A stretch of 26,200 nt of DNA, taken from positions 1-26,200 of the forward strand of contig CANGUQ010000004.1 of assembly GCA_947456915.1 (NCBI GenBank). Reading direction: 5' to 3'. The stretch is from Betaproteobacteria bacterium. GTDB lineage: Bacteria > Pseudomonadota > Gammaproteobacteria > Burkholderiales > CAIKXV01. Position numbers and translations under genes: made by a program. Under the pieces are notes generated by a model that saw only the letters and a list, made by a program, of their open reading frames with translations, was not told where the DNA came from and searched no databases. Shown piece by piece: positions 1-8,507 of the stretch. Position 1 is the first letter of the stretch. Every line of letters begins with the position of its first letter.

Positions 1-197
1 CGCGCCAGTGTGCCCTTCCCGCGCACGCGCCTCCAGCTGCCGCATGGACAGTGTGGCCCGCGAGCATGCTTCCCGAATGCAGGGGTCGCTCGCGCGCGGC
101 ATTTGCCGGTAGTGTTGCGCCTGCGCCGCTCATGCGTGCGCCACCGCCGCCCCGTGCGCCACGCATCCTGCCCCCTTGCCATGACCGGAGACTCCGC

Positions 198-1178
198 ATG
201 ACCTGCCACGCCCTGCCGCTCGCCCTTGCCGCTGCCGCTGCCCTGTGCGCGACGGCGATGCCTCGGGGGCACGCCGCCACCTTCCCTGACCGCCCGCTGC
301 GCATGGTCGTCCCGTGGTCGCCCGGCGGCGGCTCGGACGTCTCCGGACGCATCGTCGCCGGCAAGCTCACCGAGTCGCTCGGCCAGCAGGTGATCGTCGA
401 CAACCGGCCTGGCGCGGCGGGCAATCTGGGCACGGCGATCGCGGCCAGGGCGCCGGCCGACGGCTACACCATCCTGCTCGCCGACACCGGCTTCAGCACC
501 GGCATCAGCCTGTACGGAAACCCGGGCTATCACCCGCTGAAGGACTTCGCTGCGGTCGGACTCGCGGCGACCACGCCGATCGTCGCCGTCGTGCACCCGT
601 CGGTCGCGGCGAACAGCGTCAAGGAACTGATCGCCCTCGCGCGTGCGCAACCGGGCAAGCTCAATGCCGGTTCGGGCGGCACCGGTGGCAGCGTGCACCT
701 CGCCCTCGAGATGTTCCAGCTGCAGACCGGCACGAAGCTCGTGCACGTGCCGTACAAGGGCAGCGGCCCGGCCGTGATCGATCTGGCGGGTGGTCTGGTG
801 CAGGTGATGTTCTCCACGGCTCCGCCGGTGGTGCCGATGATCAAGGCCGGGCGGGTACGTGCGCTGGCCGTGGCAAGCGCGACGCGCTCCACGTTCCTGC
901 CCGATGTGCCGACCATGAAGGAGGCAGGCCTGCCGGACTTCGTCGCCGACAACTGGTACGGGGTGCTGGTGCCCACCGGTACGCCCCGGGCGGTGATCGA
1001 ACGCCTGCACGGCGAGGTCACGCGAGCCGTCACCCAGGCCGATGCGCGCGAGCGGTTCGCCGGCGCAGGTCTAGAGGCGAAGGCGAGCGCGAATCCGCAG
1101 GAGTTCGCGGCCTTCGTGCAGGGCGACGTCGCGCGCTGGGCGAAGGTGATCAAGCAGGCCGACATCCGCCTGGAATAG
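198..1178 (+). CDS. Bug-family (TctC-like) periplasmic solute-binding protein 1
   Basis: A 326-residue tripartite-tricarboxylate-type binding protein that would capture a small carboxylate or related solute in the periplasm. The start at 198 is preceded by GGAG (187-190) at 7-nt spacing. It gives a Sec-type signal peptide of about 27 residues, rich in Ala and Leu and ending near HAA. Family landmarks follow: PDRPLRMVVP (30-39), the SPGGGSD loop (41-47), VDNRPGAAGN (67-76), ADGYT (87-91) and HVPYKG (183-188). Length is normal for the family. An in-frame upstream ATG at 51 would add 49 low-complexity residues and destroy the signal peptide, so I rejected it. The stop lies 8 bp before the PrpF-family gene, so the two are probably one operon and the ligand may be related to the PrpF substrate. 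No TctA or TctB gene is nearby. Confidence 0.94.
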   Translation: MTCHALPLALAAAAALCATAMPRGHAATFPDRPLRMVVPWSPGGGSDVSGRIVAGKLTESLGQQVIVDNRPGAAGNLGTAIAARAPADGYTILLADTGFSTGISLYGNPGYHPLKDFAAVGLAATTPIVAVVHPSVAANSVKELIALARAQPGKLNAGSGGTGGSVHLALEMFQLQTGTKLVHVPYKGSGPAVIDLAGGLVQVMFSTAPPVVPMIKAGRVRALAVASATRSTFLPDVPTMKEAGLPDFVADNWYGVLVPTGTPRAVIERLHGEVTRAVTQADARERFAGAGLEAKASANPQEFAAFVQGDVARWAKVIKQADIRLE

Positions 1179-1186
1179 GCGACACG

Positions 1187-2314
1187 ATGATCACCCGCAT
1201 TCCGGCCACCCTCTATCGCGGCGGCACCTCCAAGGGCCCGCTGCTGCTCGCGCACGACCTGCCCGCAGATCGCGCGACGCTCGACGCAGTACTGCTCGCG
1301 GCGATGGGTTCGCCGCACAGGCGCCAGATCGACGGCATCGGCGGCGCGGAGACGCTCACCAGCAAGATCGCCATCGTGTCGAAGTCGGCGCGCAGCGGCG
1401 TCGATGTCGATTACCTGTTCGTGCAGGTCAACCCCGAGTCCGACGTGGTCGACTACTCGTCGAACTGCGGCAACATGCTCTCGGCCGTGGGCCCGTTCGC
1501 GATCGAGGCGGGGCTGGTGGCTGCCGGCGACCCGCACACGCGCGTGTCGATCTTCAACATCAACACCCGCTCGACGATCGAAGTGATCCTGAGCACCCCC
1601 GGCGGCGAGGTCACCTTCGACGGCGATGCCGCTATCGACGGCGTGCCCGGAACCGCAGCGCCGGTGCGGCAGAACTTCGCCGGCACGGTGGGCAGCAAGA
1701 CCGGCCGGCTGCTCCCCACCGGCAGGCGCAGCGAGCAGATCGACGGCATCGAGGTCAGCTGCATCGACGTGGCCGTGCCGATGGTGATCGTGCCGGCCGG
1801 GGCGGTCGGCGTTACCGGTCACGAGACGAAGGCGCAGCTCGACGCCGACGCGGCGCTCATCGACCGGCTGGCCACGATCCGCATCGAGGCCGGACGGCGC
1901 ATGGGGCTGGGCGAGTGCAGCGCGCTGGTGATCCCCAAGCCGGTGCTGGTGGCCGCCCCGCGCAGCGGCGGCACGATCGCTTCGCGCGACTTCGTGCCGT
2001 TCAACTGCCACGCCACCTATTCGGTGACCGGCTCGATGGCGCTCGCCACCGCGTGCATGCTCCCCGGCACGGTGGCCCACCGGATCGCGCATCTGCGCGA
2101 GGGCGCTCGGCAGACAGTCGCGATCGAACACCCCGGCGGCATCATCGAGGTGCAGATGCACGCGCGCGAGCGCGAGGGCGAGTTCGCTCTGGAAGAGGCC
2201 AGCCTGCTGCGCACCTGTCGCAAGCTGTTCGAGGGCAACCTGTGCATCCCGACCCGCGTGTGGGACGGGCACGGCAAGGCGCGCGACGCGATGGAGCTCG
2301 CTGCAGGCGGCTGA
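1187..2314 (+). CDS. PrpF-family isomerase, 4-oxalomesaconate tautomerase-like
   Basis: A 375-residue protein of the PrpF/diaminopimelate-epimerase fold. Known members isomerise unsaturated tricarboxylates: PrpF acts on 2-methylaconitate and GalD on 4-oxalomesaconate in gallate breakdown. Visible motifs are RGGTSKG (11-17), IDGIGGAETLTSK (48-60), VDYSSNCGNM with Cys94, and VGPFAIEAGL (101-110). The SSNCGNMLSAVGPFAIEAG stretch, as I remember the families, is closer to GalD-type tautomerases than to PrpF of the methylcitrate cycle, and no prpB/prpC/acnD gene is present. Catalysis should be cytoplasmic and cofactor-free, using the Cys and Lys residues of the family. Translation starts 8 bp after the Bug stop codon, which suggests coupling. 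Exact substrate is inferred, not shown. Confidence 0.9.
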   Translation: MITRIPATLYRGGTSKGPLLLAHDLPADRATLDAVLLAAMGSPHRRQIDGIGGAETLTSKIAIVSKSARSGVDVDYLFVQVNPESDVVDYSSNCGNMLSAVGPFAIEAGLVAAGDPHTRVSIFNINTRSTIEVILSTPGGEVTFDGDAAIDGVPGTAAPVRQNFAGTVGSKTGRLLPTGRRSEQIDGIEVSCIDVAVPMVIVPAGAVGVTGHETKAQLDADAALIDRLATIRIEAGRRMGLGECSALVIPKPVLVAAPRSGGTIASRDFVPFNCHATYSVTGSMALATACMLPGTVAHRIAHLREGARQTVAIEHPGGIIEVQMHAREREGEFALEEASLLRTCRKLFEGNLCIPTRVWDGHGKARDAMELAAGG

Positions 2315-2402
2315 GGCAGTCTCTGCGGCGCGGGCACCTGCCAGGAGCCGGGCTTTCGGCGAGGATTCCGGAAAGAGGATGCGACGCACCCGGAAGCCCG
2401 AC

Positions 2403-2852
2403 ATGACGGATCAAGCCGACATCGCCGCTGCGCAAGCGCTCTTCGAGTCCGTCGAGCGCGCCTTTCCGGCGCTGCGCATGACGCTCGGGCGCGACGGCCC
2501 GCAGCTCGACCTGTGGCTGGAGATCCCGCGCCAGGACGGACTCGCCTTCGACGTGAGCCTGAACCTTCAGGGCGACGAGTTGCACCTGAACGCGGGGGCG
2601 CTCTGGCTGCGCTGGTTTCCCTGCACGCAGCCGGATGTCGCAGCGTGCTTTCAGGAGGCGGTGATCGGCCTGCTCGGTGGACGGTTCCGGATCGTCGAGT
2701 ACCTGCGAGGCGAGCGCGTGCACAGGGCCGAGCTGCAGCGCCCGACCGAGCAGGGCTGGCAGACGATCGGTACCCGCAGCACGCCGAGGCTGCCGTTCGG
2801 CCGCAGGCACATGCGCGTGCTGCAAAGCGAGCCCGAGCGCGGCGGCGGCTAG
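2403..2852 (+). CDS. Uncharacterised 149-residue protein
   Basis: I do not recognise a family. The product is a soluble alpha/beta-looking protein without signal peptide, membrane segment or Cys-rich motif. The N-terminal half alternates amphipathic strands (LDLWLEIP, FDVSLNLQGDELHLNAG); the C-terminus is basic (PRLPFGRRHMRVL). Codon use looks normal for the window and the reading frame has few alternative-frame competitors. Two starts are possible. ATG 2379 has AGAGG directly abutting it, which is too close to serve it. ATG 2403 has a weak GGAAG 6 nt upstream and gives the more natural N-terminus MTDQADIAAAQ, so I prefer 2403. It sits 88 bp after the PrpF gene and is followed by a hairpin at 2885-2902, so it may be the last gene of the Bug-PrpF transcript. 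Confidence 0.7.
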   Translation: MTDQADIAAAQALFESVERAFPALRMTLGRDGPQLDLWLEIPRQDGLAFDVSLNLQGDELHLNAGALWLRWFPCTQPDVAACFQEAVIGLLGGRFRIVEYLRGERVHRAELQRPTEQGWQTIGTRSTPRLPFGRRHMRVLQSEPERGGG

Positions 2853-2884
2853 TTGCCAGTCGCGTGGACGGCCGAGGCTGGCAT

Positions 2885-2902
2885 CGCCCGCGGTAGCGGG
2901 CG
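2885..2902 (+). terminator. Hairpin after the hypothetical gene
   Basis: A perfect 7-bp GC-rich stem (CGCCCGC/GCGGGCG) with a GGTA loop begins 32 nt after the stop at 2852. No T-run follows, so a factor-independent terminator is only a possibility. Confidence 0.35.
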
Positions 2903-3105
2903 CTGAGGGGAAGCCGCCGCGCACGCTCCACCCCGGCGGGGCGATCGCGAGGCCACACGCCGCCACGACAACCGCCTCGCCTGCGGCCCGGACCATCGCG
3001 AAGGCCGCGGCGCAGACGCGCAGGCGCGATAGACTCCAGCCGTCCGGGCGCCCCCCGGAGGCTCGATCGGCGCTTCAGCCGACGCTTCAGAAAACAGGAG
3101 GAGTC

Positions 3106-4062
3106 ATGCGTGTCGTTGGTTGCGCCGGTGCACTGGCGCTCGTGCTGCCGCTCGCCGCCGCGTGGGCGCAGGACTATCCGCTCAAACCGATCCGGATCGT
3201 CGTCCCGGTCGCACCCGCGGGCTCGCCGGACGTACTCGCGCGCCTGCTTGCCGAACGTCTGCGCGAGCGCTGGGGCCAGCCGGTGGTCATCGAGAATCGC
3301 GCCGGCGCCGGGCAGATGATCGGCGCCGAACTGGTTGCAAAGGCAGCACCCGATGGCTACACGCTGTTCCTGCCCACCGGCACCTATACGACCAGCGTCG
3401 CGATCCGCCCCTCGTTGCCGTTCGACCCCGTGCGCGATCTCACCGGCGTAGCCATGGTCGGTCAGGGGCCGCTGATGCTGGTGGTGCACCCCTCGCTGCC
3501 GGTGCGCAGCGTGAGGGAACTGATCAAGCTCGCGAAAGCCCGACCCGGGCAGATTCACTACGCGACCGCCGGTACCGGCAGCATCGTCCACTTCGCCGCC
3601 GAGGCGTTCGCGGCGGACGCCGGCATCGACATCGTGCACGTCCCGTTCAAGAGCGCGACGCCCGCCGTCACCGATCTCGTCGGCGGCCACGTGCAGATGA
3701 TGATCGTGAGCATGCCGTCGGTGTGGCCGCAGGTGAAGGCGGGCCGGCTGCGCGCGCTCGCGCTGAGCAGCCTCAAGCCCTCGTCGTTCGCGCCGGAGAT
3801 CCCGGTCATCGCCGACACCGTGCCGGGCTACGACGCCGGGCAGTGGTGGGGCATGCTCGCGCCGGGCAAGACCCCGACCGACATCGTGCGCCGGCTCAAC
3901 GCCGAGCTCAACCGCATTCTGTCCTCCGAGGACATGCGTCCGCGCCTCGCCGACCAGGGCGCGGAGCCGCGCCTGATGACCCCGGAAGCGTTCACCGAGT
4001 TCGTCCGGGTCGAGATCGACAAGTGGCGCAGGATCGCCCAGGCGCGCAACATCACGCCCTGA
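3106..4062 (+). CDS. Bug-family periplasmic solute-binding protein 2
   Basis: A 318-residue binding protein. A strong ribosome-binding site AGGAGG (3096-3101) lies 4 nt before ATG 3106 and fixes the start; an open frame extends upstream to 2677 but has no signal peptide. The Sec signal peptide ends in AWA with likely cleavage before QDYP (after residue 21). Conserved stretches are KPIRIVVPVA (27-36), VIENRAGAGQMIGAE (61-75) and PDGYTLF (82-88). Two family positions differ from its neighbours: the usual PGGxxD loop reads APAGSPD, and the usual HVPYKG reads HVPFKS. These changes near the ligand cleft suggest a different ligand (inference). It has its own 250-bp upstream gap and probably its own promoter. 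It converges with Bug 3 across a 258-bp spacer. Confidence 0.94.
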   Translation: MRVVGCAGALALVLPLAAAWAQDYPLKPIRIVVPVAPAGSPDVLARLLAERLRERWGQPVVIENRAGAGQMIGAELVAKAAPDGYTLFLPTGTYTTSVAIRPSLPFDPVRDLTGVAMVGQGPLMLVVHPSLPVRSVRELIKLAKARPGQIHYATAGTGSIVHFAAEAFAADAGIDIVHVPFKSATPAVTDLVGGHVQMMIVSMPSVWPQVKAGRLRALALSSLKPSSFAPEIPVIADTVPGYDAGQWWGMLAPGKTPTDIVRRLNAELNRILSSEDMRPRLADQGAEPRLMTPEAFTEFVRVEIDKWRRIAQARNITP

Positions 4063-4295
4063 TCCCGCTGTGATCGACGCCGGCGATGATGATGCGATCG
4101 GCAATCCCGGTCGCGGCGTCGGCCGTCGCTCCGGGCGCGCGGCACGCACGGGTGCAACCGACGCCGCGCTCGGCCGCCGTGCGGCACCCGAAGGCGCTAG
4201 TCGTCCAACCCGGCGCGCAAGAACGCGCTGGATCGTGGCATGCAGGGCACGACGAGCGGAGCGGGAACCCCGACTGCAGCCGCCGCCGGTGATCG

Positions 4296-4319
4296 CGCGC
4301 TGCGTGTTCCCGCAGCGCG
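4296..4319 (-). terminator. Hairpin at the end of the AtuA-DUF4387-M20-Bug operon
   Basis: A perfect 9-bp stem (CGCGCTGCG at 4296-4304, CGCAGCGCG at 4311-4319) with a 6-nt loop lies one base beyond the stop codon of Bug 3 on the minus strand. There is no U-tract, so termination may be weak, or the stem may protect the mRNA 3' end. Its position at the operon end supports a termination role. Confidence 0.5.
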
Positions 4320-4320
4320 T

Positions 4321-5298
4321 CTAATCGAGCCGGATACCCGTCTGCTTGAGGAAGCCCTGCCAGTACTGCAGTTCGGTCCGGATGAAGGCGGCATGGCGCT
4401 CCGGTGGCACAGTGAACGCCTGCAACTCCAGCGTGCGCAGGTGCTGCTTGAACTCGGGCGTCTCGAGCGTCCGGCGGATTTCGGTATCGAGGCGGCGTAC
4501 CACGGGCACAGGCAGCCCCCTCGGCCCGAACACACCCCACCACGCGTAGAGATTCATGTTGCGGATGTCCGACTCCTCGAAGGTCGGAACGTCGGGCAGC
4601 GCATCGAGCCGGCTCTCGCCGGTGACTGCGAGCGCACGAAACCTGCCGCTGCGCACGTTCGCGAGCGCAGCGGCAGGCGTGTCGGTCATGAACAGCACCT
4701 CGCCGCGCAGAACATCGGTGTGCGACTGGCCGCTGCCCTTGTAGGGAATGTGCGTGGCGCGGGCCCCGATGGCGAGCAGGAACGCCTCGGTGACCAGGTG
4801 CCCGATCGTGCCCGCCCCATTGCTTGCAAACGTCACCGGCTTCGCACGGATGGCCGCGGCAAGCTCGGCAACGGTACGCGGATTGGCTGGCGTGTTCGCC
4901 GTCACCAGCATCATGCTGGTGCGGGCGAACAGGGACACGGGCGTGAAGTCGACATCGGCCCGATATCGGGTAGTGGCGGGAGCGAGCACCGGATAGGTGA
5001 TGAGCGTCGCATTGGTCGCCAGCGTGAGCGTGTAGCCGTCCGGGGCCGCGCGCGCGACGATCTCCGTGCCGAGCGCACCGCTCGCACCCGGCCGGTTGTC
5101 GATCACCACGCTCTGCCCGAACTGCTCCGAGAGCCTGTTCGCGAGCACGCGTCCGAGCACGTCGCTGCCCGTGCCCGGACCGAACGGCACGACCATTCGT
5201 ACCGGACGAGTCGGATAGTCCGGTGCGCAGTATCCCTGCGGCACCGCACCGGCGAGTCCTGCGGCGGTGACTGCGGCGAAGAGCACCCGGGTACTCAT
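4321..5298 (-). CDS. Bug-family periplasmic solute-binding protein 3
   Basis: A 325-residue binding protein and last gene of the minus-strand AtuA operon. Its ATG (5298-5296) overlaps the TGA of the M20 gene in an ATGA arrangement, so it is translationally coupled; the frame is open further upstream, but only this start gives a signal peptide (cleavage near YCA-PDYP, residue 25). Landmarks: RPVRMVVPF (31-39), GPGTGSDVLGR (40-50), VIDNRPGASG (65-74), APDGYT (85-90) and THIPYKGSG in the middle. The coupling to an M20-fold hydrolase and the AtuA/DUF4387 pair suggests that it binds the substrate those enzymes process, perhaps an N-acyl or peptide-like compound. That is an inference from context only. 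Confidence 0.94.
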   Translation of the reverse strand: MSTRVLFAAVTAAGLAGAVPQGYCAPDYPTRPVRMVVPFGPGTGSDVLGRVLANRLSEQFGQSVVIDNRPGASGALGTEIVARAAPDGYTLTLATNATLITYPVLAPATTRYRADVDFTPVSLFARTSMMLVTANTPANPRTVAELAAAIRAKPVTFASNGAGTIGHLVTEAFLLAIGARATHIPYKGSGQSHTDVLRGEVLFMTDTPAAALANVRSGRFRALAVTGESRLDALPDVPTFEESDIRNMNLYAWWGVFGPRGLPVPVVRRLDTEIRRTLETPEFKQHLRTLELQAFTVPPERHAAFIRTELQYWQGFLKQTGIRLD

Positions 5299-6716
5299 CG
5301 CGCCTGCGCTCCGTCGACCGCAGGGTCGCGCACGGCGTTGGCGATGCGCCACATCAGCCGGATCGTGAAGTCGATCGATCGCCGATAGCCGCTCAACTGG
5401 ATGTACTCGTTGGCCGAGTGCCGGCGATTCGCGTGGCCAGGCACCGTGGCGATCCACGACATGCCGAGGTCGGTGAACAGCTTCGCGGCAATGGCCAGTG
5501 CATCACAGGGCCACACCTCGGGGTCGAGTCCGCAGTCGCGATAGGTTCCAAGCAGGGACTCGACGGCCCAGTCGCCCGGCGGCGACCCCCCGCCGGCATA
5601 GCCCTGGCTCAAGGGCTCGATGGTGATGTCCGGAAATCCGTGCCGGTCGAGATGTCGCCGCATCGCCGCGAGCATGTTGTCGGTCGACATCCCGTCGAGC
5701 GGGCGCATGTCGAGCGCAGCGACCGCCTCGTGCGGCACGATCACCTTGTGCGCGCCTTCGGCGACATAGCCCGAGCGCAGCCCCGCCACGTTGAACTCGC
5801 TCTGGAAGCAGCGCGCGCGGATCGCGTCACGCACCGACTCCTGCTTGAAGCGGGAGACCTTCAGATCGATCAGCGCCCGTTCGGCGTTGAAACGCCGGAC
5901 GAGCCGGTCGATCAGCACCTCGTCCTCCGGCGTCGGCTCCTTGCGGCCGTCGTAGAACCCCTCGATCGCCACGTCCAGATCGTTCTCGGTCTTCATGCTG
6001 GCGAGCGCGGCAGCAAGCCGGTGCGCCGGGTTCGCGATCCACGTGGAATGCGCGCCGTGAATCTCCGCGTCCTGCGGCCCGCCCCAGGCGCCGCCCCGGC
6101 AGCGCAGCTTCAGGGTCATCAGTCCCTTCACACGCAGAAACACGACATTGGTGCCATCGGACTTCTGCGTGTACCAGGGCCAGAAGCACACATCGGCATG
6201 GCGCAGCTCTGCTGCACGCGCATGAACGAATGCCGGCAGGCTCTTGCTGCCGAGTTCGGAAGCCTCGAACAGAAGGATGAGGTTGCACGGCAGGGGCACA
6301 CCTGCGTCGCGATGCGCGGCGATCGCACTCATCAGCGTCGCCACCGGCCCCTTGGTGTCCTCCGCGCCGCGGGCGACGATGCACTCGCCGAGATTCTCGT
6401 AGTTCGCGATCCGCCGCGCCTCGAACGGGGGAACCACCCACGTCGGCTCGTCTGCCGGCGTGGTGTCGTACATCGAATGCAGGATCATCGTGCGCGGTGC
6501 GCCGACGTCGAAGCGGCCGTAGACCACGGGAAAGTCCACCCCGGGCACCGATTCGCCGACGCCGCCGAGGGCGGTGATCTCCTGCGCGAGCAGCGCGGCC
6601 ATCTGCTCCAGGCCGCGGTTTTCCGCCGAGACCGACGGCTGGCGTATGTAGCGCTGCAGGCGCTCCACATTGGCCTCGTAATCGTGTGCTGCCCGGGCAA
6701 GCGCCTGTTCGAGCAT
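5295..6716 (-). CDS. M20-family (dipeptidase-like) protein with altered metal site
   Basis: A 473-residue protein of the M20/ArgE/DapE/carnosinase fold. Normally these are di-zinc hydrolases that cleave dipeptides or N-acyl amino acids. GAGGAGG at 7-nt spacing supports the start. The catalytic-domain bridging Asp (RGAEDTKGP, Asp120), the lid-domain His (EIHGAHS, His220) and the C-terminal metal His (HSANEY, His433) are present. Other positions are not: the usual GHxD reads SMYD (Met82, Asp84); the usual catalytic/metal Glu-Glu pair reads ASELGS, with one Glu lost (Glu154 kept); and the usual SD motif of the dipeptidases reads WPW near residue 180. I therefore expect altered metal content, or a non-hydrolytic or different reaction. 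It lies 53 bp after DUF4387 and overlaps Bug 3 by 4 bp, which ties it to that operon. Confidence 0.9.
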   Translation of the reverse strand: MLEQALARAAHDYEANVERLQRYIRQPSVSAENRGLEQMAALLAQEITALGGVGESVPGVDFPVVYGRFDVGAPRTMILHSMYDTTPADEPTWVVPPFEARRIANYENLGECIVARGAEDTKGPVATLMSAIAAHRDAGVPLPCNLILLFEASELGSKSLPAFVHARAAELRHADVCFWPWYTQKSDGTNVVFLRVKGLMTLKLRCRGGAWGGPQDAEIHGAHSTWIANPAHRLAAALASMKTENDLDVAIEGFYDGRKEPTPEDEVLIDRLVRRFNAERALIDLKVSRFKQESVRDAIRARCFQSEFNVAGLRSGYVAEGAHKVIVPHEAVAALDMRPLDGMSTDNMLAAMRRHLDRHGFPDITIEPLSQGYAGGGSPPGDWAVESLLGTYRDCGLDPEVWPCDALAIAAKLFTDLGMSWIATVPGHANRRHSANEYIQLSGYRRSIDFTIRLMWRIANAVRDPAVDGAQAR

Positions 6717-6769
6717 CCCATGTCCTCCTCGTAGAGCAGGCGCGCCGGCGCGCGACCGCGGTGGCGAAG

Positions 6770-7099
6770 CTATGTGTTGTCGTCCTCGATCTCGAGGTCT
6801 GTCAGCGGTCCGTGCTGCTGCGCACCGTAGACGTCGCGATCGCCCGCCGAGCCGCTGCCGCGGCTGCCCCAGCGGCGCGGCAGCGTGATCTTGATCGCGC
6901 GCACGCGATCGAACGGAATCACCGCGACCTCATGCTCGGCAATCGCGTAGCAGCGCGCGATTGCGGCAGCATGGAGCGCCTCACTGGCGAGCACCCGCCG
7001 GTAGTCCGCTTCGCAGGCGAACATCAGATCGATGGTGATCTGGAACGGGCCAGCGTTCTTGCTGCGGATGACGGTAGCAATCTCGCCGAGACGCTGCAT
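6770..7099 (-). CDS. DUF4387 domain protein
   Basis: A 109-residue cytoplasmic protein of the DUF4387 family. The diagnostic N-terminal block is IRSKNAGPFQITIDLMF (11-27). A second conserved stretch is AIAEHEVAVIPFDRVRAIKITLPR (about 51-75), here named by position only. The tail after residue 80 is Gly/Asp-rich and probably disordered. There is 1 bp between the AtuA-family stop and this start (TGAGATG), so translation is coupled. DUF4387 proteins are typically encoded next to, or fused with, AtuA/DUF1446 proteins, which suggests a two-part enzyme. The biochemical reaction is not established to my knowledge. Confidence 0.88.
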   Translation of the reverse strand: MQRLGEIATVIRSKNAGPFQITIDLMFACEADYRRVLASEALHAAAIARCYAIAEHEVAVIPFDRVRAIKITLPRRWGSRGSGSAGDRDVYGAQQHGPLTDLEIEDDNT

Positions 7100-7100
7100 C

Positions 7101-8462
7101 TCAGATGGACCTCATCTCGACCGGGAACAGCGCGCGCTGGTCGGCCACGCGCATGAGGTGGTAGACACTGAAGTCGTAGACGTCGCCGCCCGCGAAGTCG
7201 GACGGGGAGAAGGGAAACGCCAGATTCCCCGCCGTCGCCTTGCGCCCCGGGAACGGGCAGTGCAGGAAGGAGGACCGGGCGAGCGAGAGCACGTAGCTGG
7301 CGAGCGACTGAGTGGGGGCGACGACCTCGATGAGGATTCCGACTTCGGCGGGCAGACGGCGAGAGGGCTCGAGTTCGCCCAGCACTGCATCGTGCCCGTA
7401 GCGGCGAAAGTGGATCTGGTAGCCCTCCTCCAGCGCCGCCGGGCCGAGATTGCTCCGCACTGCCGTGCAGACGGCGGCCTCGATGCGATCGAGATTCTCG
7501 ATCACGTGACGGTCGCGCACGCCGGCAATGGTGAACGCGCGCGCGCCGATGCGCCGTGCGCCCTCGAGCTTGATGCGAAGCGCTGGCGTCGGCGCGAACC
7601 GGGCACCCGATACGCGCACCGTGCGCGGATCGACCTGCACGAACTCGGCGTCACGCACGTCGACCACGCCTTCGGGTTCGTGCAGCAGGAAAGGGTTGCC
7701 CTGCTCGTACATCGTGTGCGCGGCGACCGACTCGGGTGTGCAGGTACGGTGAGCGGCGAGCGGCCGGATGAAGAAACAGTCGCGCTGCAGCGTTCCCAGC
7801 AGGCAGTCGTTGGGCGCAAGCGGGAGCGCGCACTGCGCCCCGCACTCCATGATCTTCGCCATGTGCAGCGCGAGGCCAGGGTCGTAGCCACGCGCGATCG
7901 CCGAGGCAGCGTAGATCGCGGTGTCGCAGGACCTGCCCGCAATCACGACCTGCGCACCCATCTCGAGCGCCGCGATCATCGGCTCGGTCCCGATCTGCCC
8001 GACGATGCGCTCGCTGCCGCGCACGTCCTCGGGCGTGAGCCCCGGCGCGCCCGGCATCGGCTCGATCTCGCCAGCGGCGAGCGCCGCGAGTACTGTCTCC
8101 TTCGCCACGTCGGAACGGATGACCCCGAGGCGGAAGTGGAACTGCTCCTCGCGAGCGATGCGCTGCACGATCTCCAGGGTCGCATCGAGATGGGGCGAGG
8201 CCCCCCCGAAGCCGGCGGACCCGATGATGAGCGAGACGCCGTTGCGCACCGCGAGCGCCAGCGCAGGACGAAGATCGCGGTAGATCTGGTCGGGGTGGAC
8301 CAGCGAGCGGCCGCTGCCGAGGTAGTAGGGCCCCGCGTCGGTAGAGCCCGAATCGCACCCGATCACGTGGGGGCGAAGTGCAATACCGGCCTCGAGGCTC
8401 GCCACCTCGTAGCCATAGCCCAGCATGCCGTTGAGGGCGACGGTGCGCAGTGCTTCGGTCAC
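7101..8462 (-). CDS. AtuA-family protein (DUF1446, acyclic terpene utilisation-like)
   Basis: A 453-residue DUF1446 protein. AtuA is named from the acyclic terpene (citronellol/geraniol) utilisation cluster of Pseudomonas, but its reaction is unclear, and most relatives lie in other catabolic clusters. Family motifs: GMLGYGYE (near 12-19), CDSGSTDAGPYYLGSG (36-51) and IIGSAGFGGASPHLD (about 79-93). The chosen start is GTG 8462, which yields MTEALRTVALNGMLGYG, the normal N-terminus for the family. A longer frame reaches ATG 8579, but that adds 39 residues of non-conserved sequence and runs through the AT-rich promoter/operator region. No clear ribosome-binding site precedes 8462, so the exact start is less certain than the gene. 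First gene of a four-gene operon, divergent from a GntR regulator. Confidence 0.9.
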   Translation of the reverse strand: MTEALRTVALNGMLGYGYEVASLEAGIALRPHVIGCDSGSTDAGPYYLGSGRSLVHPDQIYRDLRPALALAVRNGVSLIIGSAGFGGASPHLDATLEIVQRIAREEQFHFRLGVIRSDVAKETVLAALAAGEIEPMPGAPGLTPEDVRGSERIVGQIGTEPMIAALEMGAQVVIAGRSCDTAIYAASAIARGYDPGLALHMAKIMECGAQCALPLAPNDCLLGTLQRDCFFIRPLAAHRTCTPESVAAHTMYEQGNPFLLHEPEGVVDVRDAEFVQVDPRTVRVSGARFAPTPALRIKLEGARRIGARAFTIAGVRDRHVIENLDRIEAAVCTAVRSNLGPAALEEGYQIHFRRYGHDAVLGELEPSRRLPAEVGILIEVVAPTQSLASYVLSLARSSFLHCPFPGRKATAGNLAFPFSPSDFAGGDVYDFSVYHLMRVADQRALFPVEMRSI

Positions 8463-8487
8463 GGACTCGGGAACAGTTGTCTGATAA

Positions 8488-8507
8488 TTGGCCGAATGTC
8501 CGAACAA
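8488..8507. promoter_or_regulatory. Candidate operator in the GntR/AtuA divergent region
   Basis: An imperfect 20-bp inverted repeat, TTG-2-CG-1-A-2-T-1-CG-2-CAA (12 of 20 positions symmetric). It sits in an AT-rich island (about 8477-8513) within otherwise very GC-rich DNA, 26 bp upstream of the AtuA GTG start. Position between divergent regulator and operon fits a GntR/HutC-type operator. The half-site is not a known consensus, so the call rests on symmetry, base composition and position. Confidence 0.35.

Noticed and set aside
530..2404. 624-codon minus-strand frame opposite Bug 1 and the PrpF-like gene
   Set aside because: Low-complexity Arg/Ala/Gly product, antisense to two well-supported genes; a GC-content artefact.
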